IMG/VR virus record: IMGVR_UViG_3300025000_001035
Span: 1-24,000 of that record
DNA length: 24,000 nt
Source: a virus
Direction: 5' to 3' (one strand)
Numbering within the stretch: position 1 is the first letter of the stretch; each line of letters starts with the position of its first letter. Under the pieces are notes generated by a model, which did not search any database, had not been told where the DNA came from, and saw only the letters and a list, made by a program, of their open reading frames with translations. The translations under genes and the position numbers were made by a program. Of this stretch, positions 1 through 6,545 are shown piece by piece.

Positions 1-1194
1 CGCCTGCCACTCTCTAATGCCTGCTTCGTTCTGGGCACTGGGGCCACCTGCTATCAGGGTTAGCTCCGTGGATCTGGCTATCACAAATTGGTCATCAATC
101 TCACAAGCCGTTGAATCAGCAGACAGGAGCGCAGGCTTGTCACCGCCCTTCAACTTCATCAGACGGTATCCTGCCTGTAAGCGGCCCCCGTTGGTTAGAA
201 TCAGGTCTCGGTTCAGTTCGTCCACCCGCCAGGAGCGATTGTCCAGTGAAACCCAAACTGATGAGTCATCCTTGACTGCCTTGATGTCGTTTATCCAAAT
301 GGTGCAGGCCCCAATGTCCACGTCGTATTCCAGCCCGATGCTGATGATGGCTGTGTCCAATTCAGGGTTCGCCAAGGATATTCGCACGTACGCCCAGGTG
401 TCCGCTACCAGGGCAGGTACGCTCAATATCTCTAAGGCAGAAGCAACTAAAGCTGTATCGTCCAGGTGAAGTTTCAAGTCTCCTGCTGCTGTCGCTATGG
501 TGCTCTTTATCCAGAACTCCACGTAGTCATAGCCAGAGATGTTGAGGGAGGTAATCGCCTTGCTACCTAGAATCGCCCCCGCCGCCGCTGTGGACAGTAT
601 GGCAAACTTGAGTGCCTTTGGGGGTGATTTGTAATCTTTGGAATCCAGGGAACGGGTGACGCCTGTCACCGCTCCACCTTCATCCCAGTCTGCCGTTGCT
701 GCGTGGATGCGCTTGCTTTCTACCTTGCTGCGTAGCTCCACGCCGTTCAGCATGGCAAACTGCGTGGGTATGTCATAGCGACTCTGCCTGCCATCGGCAA
801 ACAAAGCTACGCTCTCCTCTGGGTCGTAGACCAGCCCCGTGACCTCAATGATGGCCTGGTTGATGAACTCCTCAACCATCTTTGGGTCGAACCGCATGGC
901 CCACAGTTCGGCGGTATCAGCCGCAAGCGTGGATGTGACAGCGGGGAACAGCGTGAGCGTGGTGCGGTCACTCGTTATAGAAGAGTCTTTTACACGAGCA
1001 TACACGCCAGCATTGGGGGTGTCCGTGCCTACCCACCACTTGCCGTTGTGGTCGTCGGCTCCACCCCATAGCATATCGGACAGAAAGGTAGTGGTACTTC
1101 CGCTGGCAGCAGCAGTGATAAGCTCCATGCCATGGACGTTGTAGCCGATGGCCTCTCGAATCTGAAGCCTCGTGCGTCCCTGTATACTTGGCAT
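1..1194 (-). CDS. Probable virion or tail protein, truncated by the window edge
   Basis: The frame is open for 398 codons from ATG at 1194 to base 1 with no stop, so the C-terminus lies outside the window. An in-frame TAA sits two codons upstream, and AAGAGG precedes the ATG at good spacing, which fixes the start. The N-terminal third begins MPSIQGRTRLQIREAIGYN and contains a helical stretch near FDPKMVEEFINQAIIEV. The part after about residue 200 is rich in beta-type alternation, with a segment ending WAYVRISL...CTIWINDIKAV that resembles the jelly-roll carbohydrate-binding modules of phage fibres and glycosidases. No catalytic motif is visible. It follows the fibre-type genes in the same operon, so a tail, neck or adaptor role fits, but I do not recognise a named family. 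That it is a coding gene is much surer than its function. Confidence 0.75.
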   Translation of the reverse strand, partial: MPSIQGRTRLQIREAIGYNVHGMELITAAASGSTTTFLSDMLWGGADDHNGKWWVGTDTPNAGVYARVKDSSITSDRTTLTLFPAVTSTLAADTAELWAMRFDPKMVEEFINQAIIEVTGLVYDPEESVALFADGRQSRYDIPTQFAMLNGVELRSKVESKRIHAATADWDEGGAVTGVTRSLDSKDYKSPPKALKFAILSTAAAGAILGSKAITSLNISGYDYVEFWIKSTIATAAGDLKLHLDDTALVASALEILSVPALVADTWAYVRISLANPELDTAIISIGLEYDVDIGACTIWINDIKAVKDDSSVWVSLDNRSWRVDELNRDLILTNGGRLQAGYRLMKLKGGDKPALLSADSTACEIDDQFVIARSTELTLIAGGPSAQNEAGIREWQA

Positions 1195-1225
1195 GGCTTA
1201 CCTCTTCTTGCCCACTTTATCTGCC

Positions 1226-1474
1226 TTACGGGACTTCTTCCGCTTTTTCTTTGGAAGGATGATGCTCCGATGTTTCAGACGCTTCTTGGACGGGTGCAGA
1301 AATCCGTCTTGACACCCTCTTTAGCGCCGCAAGATACCCACTGGTCTCACTAGCCTTAGCTGGCGTGGAGAGTTGCCATTCTTCACCACCATGCTCTTTT
1401 ATTGTCAACGCTTCCACTCTTGTAATCGGCTCTTTACCAGGACTCTTAGCGTTGTATACTTTGAAAGTCGGCAT
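1226..1474 (-). CDS. Small hypothetical protein, 82 aa
   Basis: This encodes 82 residues from ATG at 1474, preceded by AAAGGAG at ideal spacing, to TAA at 1226. The protein starts MPTFKVYNAKSPG, then has a short acidic and polar middle (TIKEHGGEEWQLS) and ends in a charged Lys/Glu tail. No domain, signal peptide or membrane segment is visible. It overlaps the 3' end of the 58-codon gene upstream by 29 bases in another frame and sits 31 bases before the long left-edge gene, so it is part of the same transcript. The function is unknown. The strong ribosome binding site and the coupling are the main reasons to believe it is real. Confidence 0.6.
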   Translation of the reverse strand: MPTFKVYNAKSPGKEPITRVEALTIKEHGGEEWQLSTPAKASETSGYLAALKRVSRRISAPVQEASETSEHHPSKEKAEEVP

Positions 1475-1622
1475 CTGATTGCTCCTTTGAATCTATAACT
1501 TTGAAGCCTTCACTGGCTAGGAGTTTTTCGCCCTCCAAGATTTCTAGCGAATATCCATGTACAGCATCCACCTTTAGGAGAGATGCTTCCATTTCTTTTC
1601 CTTGGTCTGCGGCATCGTTCAT
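1446..1622 (-). CDS. Small hypothetical protein, 58 aa
   Basis: A 58-codon frame runs from ATG at 1622 to TAA at 1448-1446. Its start overlaps the stop of the upstream exported-protein gene as ATGA, the same coupling used across this genome. The product begins MNDAADQGKEMEASLLKVDA and is acidic and probably helical, with no cysteine, membrane segment or recognisable motif. Without it there would be an unexplained gap of about 145 bases in an otherwise fully packed region, which supports it as a real gene. The function is unknown. Confidence 0.55.
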   Translation of the reverse strand: MNDAADQGKEMEASLLKVDAVHGYSLEILEGEKLLASEGFKVIDSKEQSDADFQSIQR

Positions 1623-2191
1623 CTCCCTAGCAACGCCGATAGTTCAGATAAGAGCACGTATTTGCCGCCAGCCGTGAACTTCAAGTCGGGGGTGTACTTT
1701 CCGCCCACCCGCTCTACGCAGGCATCGAGGTTGTTGGAGTGCTGGGTGCTGCCTTCGGGCGCAAAGCACACTCTATCGTAGTACAACGCCACTCGCAGGG
1801 CAGCAGGGTCGCCAGGATTGCCCTTGGGCTGCATCCCGTACAGTAGCGGGCTTGCGTTCCACCCCTGGTCGCCGTATCTATGCCCCTCGAAGGTCGCTAC
1901 CGAGGCTCCACCATAGGGGTCGCCTGTCACGTCGCTGCAAATCGCAAACATGGGAGCGGAGTTGAGTTCGGTCCGACAGTTAGCCCATCCGCCATAGGCG
2001 GTGATACTCACTTCGTCCACAAAGTTTGCACCACCCGCCCATATCCGGTTATGTACTCTGCCGTCTTCATCAATCCACCGTATCCGCTCAACATCAAGAC
2101 TGGGCAGATGGCTAGCCTGGACATTACTGCTTTGCCACAGGGCTGCTATTGCCAATATCAGCGCCAGAATTGTGGTTATCTTGTAGAACAT
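1619..2191 (-). CDS. Exported or membrane-anchored hypothetical protein with four cysteines
   Basis: I chose ATG at 2191, which overlaps the upstream stop as TGATG and has GGTGGAG upstream. A TTG six codons earlier would extend the frame. The 190-residue product begins MFYKITTILALILAIAALWQ, a Lys followed by a long hydrophobic stretch, then SSNVQA|SHL. This reads as a signal peptide with a possible signal peptidase I site after Ala26, or as an N-terminal anchor. The remaining part contains four cysteines (72, 85, 142, 158), as in secreted disulfide-bonded proteins, and many Gly and Tyr. I do not recognise the family. In a phage tail region an exported protein could act in lysis, superinfection exclusion or as a surface-displayed accessory, but no lytic motif is visible. 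Confidence 0.65.
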   Translation of the reverse strand: MFYKITTILALILAIAALWQSSNVQASHLPSLDVERIRWIDEDGRVHNRIWAGGANFVDEVSITAYGGWANCRTELNSAPMFAICSDVTGDPYGGASVATFEGHRYGDQGWNASPLLYGMQPKGNPGDPAALRVALYYDRVCFAPEGSTQHSNNLDACVERVGGKYTPDLKFTAGGKYVLLSELSALLGR

Positions 2192-2400
2192 CACCCAGCG
2201 CTCCACCAATGTTTCTTCACTTCTGGCCCAAGAACAGGCAGCAACTGCTCACCGTCCCATGTGTCTCCGACCCCACCACCTGTCTCAGCGTCCACAAGGA
2301 TACAGCCCTCTGGCGGCGTCCAGTTGCCTTCGGTATCGTAGACAATGACGTTGACCACGTTGTTTTCTGCGTCAACCACTGCCATGCGTTGAATTGCCAT
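2191..2400 (-). CDS. Small fibre-associated protein, 69 aa
   Basis: The start is ATG at 2400, preceded by TAGGAGC. A TTG five codons earlier is in frame but lacks a good site. The 69-residue product begins MAIQRMAVVDAENNVVNVI and contains GNWTPPEGCILVDAE, a pattern known from small proteins next to phage tail-fibre genes, often grouped with fibre chaperone or fibre-associated proteins. It lies directly downstream of the glycine-rich fibre-type gene and its stop overlaps the next start as TGATG. The fibre link is an inference from the local pattern and position. No enzymatic motif is present. Confidence 0.65.
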   Translation of the reverse strand: MAIQRMAVVDAENNVVNVIVYDTEGNWTPPEGCILVDAETGGGVGDTWDGEQLLPVLGPEVKKHWWSAG

Positions 2401-2408
2401 GTTAGCTC

Positions 2409-3398
2409 CTACCAAGAATAGACATACACTGCACCATCGCCGCCTAGCCCACCATCGCCGCCAACAGATGTTCCGCCTCCGCCTCCGCCCCCACCACCTC
2501 CATTTGCTCCACCTGCTCCGCCAACGCCGCCCGTGCCGGAATCCTGTGCTCCGCCACCTCCACCGCCCGTTCCGCCCTTTGTAGAATCCCCTGCTGTTCC
2601 AGCGCCGCCAGCGCCGCCGTTTACAGCGCCACCACTGCCACCACCACCACTCGTTATCATAGAGTTTGCTCTGCCGCCAGCCTTACCTGCATCTTCAACG
2701 TTATCTGTATCTATTGGGCCACCGCCACCACCACCTGCACCGCCGAACACACTACTAGCGCCAGTAAGCCCCTCAGCAACGTTGCCGCCTCCACCACCTG
2801 CCCCGCCGAAAGCAGCAGCCTTACCCGCAGATCCCGGAGTTGTGCCGCCCCCACCAAATCCCTCTCCTGTTTCGTTGGCTGTGTTAGCAGGCAATCCACC
2901 TAGTTGGGCAGACCCAGCGCCAACATTTCCACCACCCCCTATTCCACCGCCAGTGCCCCCACTCCGACTATTGCCCACGGAACCGCCAGCGCCACCACCT
3001 CCACCATAGGCGTAAAGGCGAGTTCCAAAGTCGGTAGCTCCGCCCTGATCTCCGTTAGACCCGTTTCCACTACTACCGCCAGCGCCTAGCGCCCCTCCAG
3101 CGCCAATAGTAACCGCTTCTGTTGCGGCAAGGTCGGAGGCCCTGTACGTACACTTGTTACAGGCTCCGCCGCCGCCGCCTGTGCCAGGGGGCCTACCTGT
3201 GCCAGTTGCACCACCAACGCCGCCGCCACCGCCCCCGCCCGCACCAAACAGCACAACCTCAACCACTGTAGCCCCCGCAGGCTTTGTCCATGTGCCAGAA
3301 GCGGCGAAGACCTGGACATCAACGGGAGGGTTAGTGACCTGAACAGTCATCTGCCCATCCGCTTGAACTATTCTTACATCCATCTGCGGTGTTGGCAT
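2409..3398 (-). CDS. Glycine-rich tail fibre or virion surface protein
   Basis: 329 residues from ATG at 3398 with TAGGAG upstream. Residues 1-45 are a short beta-type region. The motif GTWTKPAGATVVEVVLFGAG then opens a glycine-rich domain of the kind widespread in phage fibres and adhesins (pattern W-x-x-P-x-G, then V-x-V-x-G-x-G-G-G). The following roughly 270 residues are more than half glycine, in runs of up to nine, with a CNKC pair near residue 82. The protein ends VYVYSW, a typical closing beta strand of this domain. Such domains can fold as polyglycine-II helix bundles at fibre tips in some phages; whether this one does is inference. The opposite strand shows long proline-rich open frames, which are only its complement. 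Confidence 0.82.
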   Translation of the reverse strand: MPTPQMDVRIVQADGQMTVQVTNPPVDVQVFAASGTWTKPAGATVVEVVLFGAGGGGGGGVGGATGTGRPPGTGGGGGACNKCTYRASDLAATEAVTIGAGGALGAGGSSGNGSNGDQGGATDFGTRLYAYGGGGGAGGSVGNSRSGGTGGGIGGGGNVGAGSAQLGGLPANTANETGEGFGGGGTTPGSAGKAAAFGGAGGGGGNVAEGLTGASSVFGGAGGGGGGPIDTDNVEDAGKAGGRANSMITSGGGGSGGAVNGGAGGAGTAGDSTKGGTGGGGGGAQDSGTGGVGGAGGANGGGGGGGGGGTSVGGDGGLGGDGAVYVYSW

Positions 3399-3407
3399 TG
3401 GTTTCTC

Positions 3408-3785
3408 CTACTTCGCCCCTTGGTAGTACGTCTTGTTGTTGGTGCTTTCACGTCTTGCAGCGGCATAGCTGCGGAACTCCCTTATGGCCTTCCCCACTTC
3501 CTGCCGCTCCGCAACACTTGCAGGGGCATGTTTACCCACCTTGCGCTGCCGCTTCTCCTCCAATTCTATCAGCCAGGTTTCCAGGGCAGAAGCGGCCATG
3601 TCCTCTATCTGCGCCTTGCTCATGGAGTCATCGGCTAGTATCCGTACCTCACGTGTCTTGCCGTACGTGGCAGAGTGAAAACGGAAGCTATGGGACACAA
3701 CGGCACTGCCAGTCTCTACATTACGCCCCAGGAGACTAGGCGTACCCTGAGTAACTCCTTTAGGCAACCACAGTTTGGCTACCAA
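3408..3785 (-). CDS. Hypothetical protein, 125 aa, TTG start
   Basis: The frame runs from TTG at 3785, with GAGGGAG at good spacing just upstream. No ATG is available near the N-terminus, so a TTG start is the best reading. It overlaps the end of the LicD-like gene by 26 bases. The N-terminal half is of mixed beta type. The C-terminal half is strongly helical and charged (MSKAQIEDMAASALETWLIE then many Lys, Arg, Glu and Ala), suggesting a short coiled coil. No family is recognised. Its position between the sugar cassette and the glycine-rich fibre gene makes either a small virion protein or a cassette accessory possible. Confidence 0.55.
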   Translation of the reverse strand: MVAKLWLPKGVTQGTPSLLGRNVETGSAVVSHSFRFHSATYGKTREVRILADDSMSKAQIEDMAASALETWLIELEEKRQRKVGKHAPASVAERQEVGKAIREFRSYAAARRESTNNKTYYQGAK

Positions 3786-4290
3786 CTTTCACTCCCTCTT
3801 TGCCCATCGCAGCGTTGCGGTTCTCTTTATTCCACCATTCGCCGTAGGCCAGTTGCAAATACGCCTGGACAGGGTGCGGCACACGGTACAGTTCGTCCTT
3901 GTACGGCACGGCGTCAAAGAAACGCGTAAGGTTCTCCTCGTCGTCGGTGAAGGTGTAGAACACGTCCACCAGGATGCCGCCGTCTTTGATGTTGGGAACG
4001 TCGGGGTCGTAGTAGATATGCCTGTTCTTTGTCCCGTCCACGTTCTCGCACCATCGTCCAAGGTTGAAGCCTGCTTCATACAACGCAGGCCACAGCTTCT
4101 CCAACTCCTCTGGCGTGGCCTTTACCGCCAGGTCTATGTCGTCGTCATGGGTTATCCACCGTCCGTCTCGGTACATGCCCAGGGCAGAGCCAGCAAACAA
4201 GCACCAGTCCAACCCAAGGTCGTCTGCCACTCCTTTGAAGCGCAGGAGCGCTTTGTCTGCATGGTCTTTGTTCATGGGTATATGTTTCAT
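3760..4290 (-). CDS. LicD-like nucleotidyltransferase-fold protein
   Basis: 176 residues from ATG at 4290, two bases after the radical SAM stop. The core motif is near residues 33-54: AGSALGMYRDGRWITHDDDIDLAV. It combines the Gly-Ser-Ala-Leu-Gly lead with the D-D-D-I-D metal-binding acids that mark the LicD/fukutin branch of the nucleotidyltransferase superfamily. LicD proteins transfer phosphocholine or similar phospho-substituents to surface glycans, and relatives act on other phosphosugars. At 176 residues it is shorter than most LicD proteins (about 260 or more) and lacks their long C-terminal half, so it may be a minimal or related nucleotidyltransferase. It closes the sugar cassette, which fits a role in adding a phospho-group to a glycan. 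The substrate is unknown. Confidence 0.75.
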   Translation of the reverse strand: MKHIPMNKDHADKALLRFKGVADDLGLDWCLFAGSALGMYRDGRWITHDDDIDLAVKATPEELEKLWPALYEAGFNLGRWCENVDGTKNRHIYYDPDVPNIKDGGILVDVFYTFTDDEENLTRFFDAVPYKDELYRVPHPVQAYLQLAYGEWWNKENRNAAMGKEGVKVGSQTVVA

Positions 4291-4292
4291 GG

Positions 4293-5420
4293 CTATATGA
4301 AGTTGAAGTTGACTGTTGGTTCAGTTGCCGCTTGGATTATCTCTAGCCCTTTTACTTCCTTTTCAAGGGCACGGTTTATCATATCTTGTCTACAAAGGGG
4401 GCCACAAGAGCGTTGTGCGTTGAACTCCTCAGAGACCAGATAGTCCATGACTTCCCAGTATCGCTCGGAGTGGAAGATGTCTTTGAACCGTTGCTCGGTA
4501 ATGTTGCCGATGTGCAACTTGGCGTAGCGGTCATTGAACTTATCGCCGCATGGAGCCACCAGTCCGCTACCGCTTATCTGCAACATGAATCTTGGTCCAC
4601 GGCATCGCTGATATGTCCTGGTCATGCCTTCTAGTATCTTGTTCCACATGACAATGACCTGATACTCAGGCGTGGCAAGTTTCTGTGCCTCTTGCAGCGT
4701 GGGTATCATTCCCTTGACCGCTCCGTAGTTGACACCCAAGTTGCCATCCTCATCATCCGCCACGTGCTTTACGGTGCAGGCTTCCACGCCAAGTTCTTTG
4801 CCTAGCCTTACGAATGGAATCACCTGGTCAACATCCTGTGGTAAGCAGACCATCTGAAGCACCAATTGAACAGGCAGATTGTTCCGCTTCTTGATAGCCA
4901 CCATGTTGCGGATATTCGAGAGCACCTGTTGGAAGAACTTGGGCTGAACGCCCATGATTTCACAATAACGTTGCTCAGTACCAGCAGGACAGTTGATGCG
5001 GATGTAAGACAGGGCGGGTAGCGATACCTCCTGTCTGTCAGGTGTGAGCGTGTGACAGTTACTTCCTGCTGCCACGTCCATGCCAAGGGCTTTGCACTTT
5101 TGCACAAATGGAACCCAGTGTCGGGATAGCAGACTCTCGCCGTCTGAAAGCAGGCTGATAGCTCTAACCCCTATCTCAGCGGCGTCATCCAGGAAATCGG
5201 ATAGGATGGGCCAAGTAAGCTCGTGGCGGTCATTTTCCTGGAGCATGGCGTAACAAAAGCTACAAGCTGCGTCACACTTGCGGGTCAACGCCATATCTAT
5301 GGTTACGGGAGCCAGTCGCTCTCCATGCCGCCATTGCTCTACACGGTCAATGTGGTAGGGCAGTTTGTGGCCGTCCATAATGCGGAGGCTGGTGGTAGGT
5401 CGCTCAATTACGATGACCAT
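4293..5420 (-). CDS. Radical SAM enzyme with SPASM/twitch-like auxiliary cysteines
   Basis: 375 residues, with ATG at 5420 overlapping the preceding stop as TAATG. The radical SAM motif is C49-D-A-A-C53-S-F-C56 (CxxxCxxC), which binds the [4Fe-4S] cluster that cleaves S-adenosylmethionine. LSDGES at 91-96 occupies the GGE-type SAM-binding position. The C-terminal third has C273, C291, C339 and C343, followed in part by KLHIGNI, arranged like a SPASM or twitch auxiliary cluster. Members of that group modify peptides or sugars (sactipeptide maturases, anaerobic sulfatase maturases, BtrN-type dehydrogenases). The substrate cannot be read from sequence. Its place between thiamine-dependent and LicD-like genes suggests sugar or small-molecule chemistry, but a peptide or virion-protein substrate is equally open. 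Confidence 0.85.
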   Translation of the reverse strand: MVIVIERPTTSLRIMDGHKLPYHIDRVEQWRHGERLAPVTIDMALTRKCDAACSFCYAMLQENDRHELTWPILSDFLDDAAEIGVRAISLLSDGESLLSRHWVPFVQKCKALGMDVAAGSNCHTLTPDRQEVSLPALSYIRINCPAGTEQRYCEIMGVQPKFFQQVLSNIRNMVAIKKRNNLPVQLVLQMVCLPQDVDQVIPFVRLGKELGVEACTVKHVADDEDGNLGVNYGAVKGMIPTLQEAQKLATPEYQVIVMWNKILEGMTRTYQRCRGPRFMLQISGSGLVAPCGDKFNDRYAKLHIGNITEQRFKDIFHSERYWEVMDYLVSEEFNAQRSCGPLCRQDMINRALEKEVKGLEIIQAATEPTVNFNFI

Positions 5421-5674
5421 TAGACCTTCGCGCCCCTTAGCTTCACCCGTAGCTTTTCCATGTCGCCTCTTGGCTGTAGAAAGACCTGCACATCTGGGTC
5501 TATCTCCCGATGCAGCCGCTTCTCCAACTCCAAGAGCATGTGCCCCCGTTCTGCTGTTGGCATGTCCTGTTTCATCCGCAAGGTGAGTTTATTCCCATTC
5601 CATGAGACAAACTCGACTTCCTTTGGAAAGTCCACACTAGAAAGCACTTGTAGGTACTGCGATGTCGCTTGCAT
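5420..5674 (-). CDS. Hypothetical 84-aa protein coupled to the E1 beta and radical SAM genes
   Basis: 84 residues from ATG at 5674. GGAGGT lies 8 bases upstream, the best Shine-Dalgarno in this stretch. The gene overlaps the end of E1 beta by 38 bases in another frame and its TAA overlaps the radical SAM ATG. The protein looks like a small alpha/beta domain: FVSWNGNKLTLRMK as a strand pair, TAERGHMLLELEKRLHREI as an amphipathic helix, then DPDVQVFLQPRGDMEKLRVK ending in a basic tail. I do not recognise the family. The tight coupling suggests a subunit or accessory of the thiamine enzyme or of the radical SAM protein. That is inference from position only. Confidence 0.65.
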   Translation of the reverse strand: MQATSQYLQVLSSVDFPKEVEFVSWNGNKLTLRMKQDMPTAERGHMLLELEKRLHREIDPDVQVFLQPRGDMEKLRVKLRGAKV

Positions 5675-6545
5675 GAGATTCCACCTCCGCTGGCGGCGTT
5701 TTCCCTAGCAGCTGGCATACTCTGACTACAATATCCCTGGCAGAAGGATACCACATCCGTTCCATTGGTACAGAGGCGCCCTGGGGGATGAAGGGCGGGG
5801 ATACGATGCCTGGGCTAGGTCTATGAACAACGGTGTCCACAAGTAAGTATGGGTGATCAGTAGACGGAAGTTCTACTACATGCTCCCATACATGGAGATT
5901 GGGCCGTACACCCATGCCCTCTAGCACCTTCACTGCCTCATATCCCTCTAGCACCATGTCGCCAAGGGCGAAGATGGTGATGTCGGGCAGAGGGTAGTAT
6001 TTCTGGTCAGACATTCCCAGCAGGTCGTGGTCATAGAGGCGGCGTGGTTCAAAGATGATGGTGGGGGTGCCGCTCTCCAGAGCCGATTTCAGCCATCTGT
6101 GATATCTGCCTGGCAACACTGGCATGAACACATCCAGCCCTGGTATCTGCGCCAGAAGGTGATGCCAACTCTGGCTATGGACTGGCCCCTGGCCCCATCC
6201 ACGGCCCACTACACACCGCATGATAAACGGCAGCGGCTCCCCGTGCAGGAAATTGAACTTCGCCGCCGTGTTGATAAGGTGCTCAAAGCTGAACAGAGAG
6301 AAGTCTGCCCGGGTATGTACCAGGATGGGCTTCCAACCTTCCATCGCCAGACCCACACATGCCCCAGTCATCATCGTCTCGGATATGGGCATCTCTAAGA
6401 CACGCTTGGGGAAGAGCCGTGCCGCTTCGGAGACTGTCCCAAAGACGCCATGTGGTGTGGTGACGTTCTGCCCAATGATAACCACCCGTTCATCGTTGCG
6501 GAGAGCGTCCACCATCGCCTGAGAGATAGCGTTCTTATACAGCAA
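5637..6545 (-). CDS. Thiamine-diphosphate enzyme, E1 beta / transketolase C-terminal type
   Basis: I place the start at TTG 6545, preceded by AGAGGTGG, giving about 302 residues that begin LLYKNAISQAM, where E1 beta homologues begin. The frame is open up to an ATG at 6620, but those extra 25 residues overlap E1 alpha and look non-homologous. Family landmarks are VLEMPISETMMTGACVG, whose Glu corresponds to the one that activates the thiamine aminopyrimidine ring, DFSLFSFEHLINTAAK, GWGQGPVHSQS and PGLDVFMP. These define the pyrimidine-binding domain of pyruvate/acetoin dehydrogenase E1 beta and split transketolases. The C-terminal domain (PLPDITIFALGDMVLEG) is present. No lipoyl E2 or E3 gene is in the window, so a transketolase-like or carboligase reaction on a sugar is an alternative to dehydrogenation. 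Confidence 0.82.
   Translation of the reverse strand: MLYKNAISQAMVDALRNDERVVIIGQNVTTPHGVFGTVSEAARLFPKRVLEMPISETMMTGACVGLAMEGWKPILVHTRADFSLFSFEHLINTAAKFNFLHGEPLPFIMRCVVGRGWGQGPVHSQSWHHLLAQIPGLDVFMPVLPGRYHRWLKSALESGTPTIIFEPRRLYDHDLLGMSDQKYYPLPDITIFALGDMVLEGYEAVKVLEGMGVRPNLHVWEHVVELPSTDHPYLLVDTVVHRPSPGIVSPPFIPQGASVPMERMWYPSARDIVVRVCQLLGKTPPAEVESHASDIAVPTSAF

Noticed and set aside
1404-1409. TTGACA-like box on the minus strand
   Set aside because: It lies inside a coding frame and no credible -10 follows at 16-18 bases.
2533-3342. Plus-strand proline-rich frames and CCA/CCG repeats resembling a tandem repeat array
   Set aside because: They are the exact complement of the glycine-rich fibre gene. 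The repeat unit is codon-level glycine, with no constant unit length, so it is neither a repeat array nor CRISPR.
3775-4443. Plus-strand frame of 222 codons over the LicD-like and radical SAM genes
   Set aside because: The minus strand holds conserved LicD and radical SAM features across the same bases.
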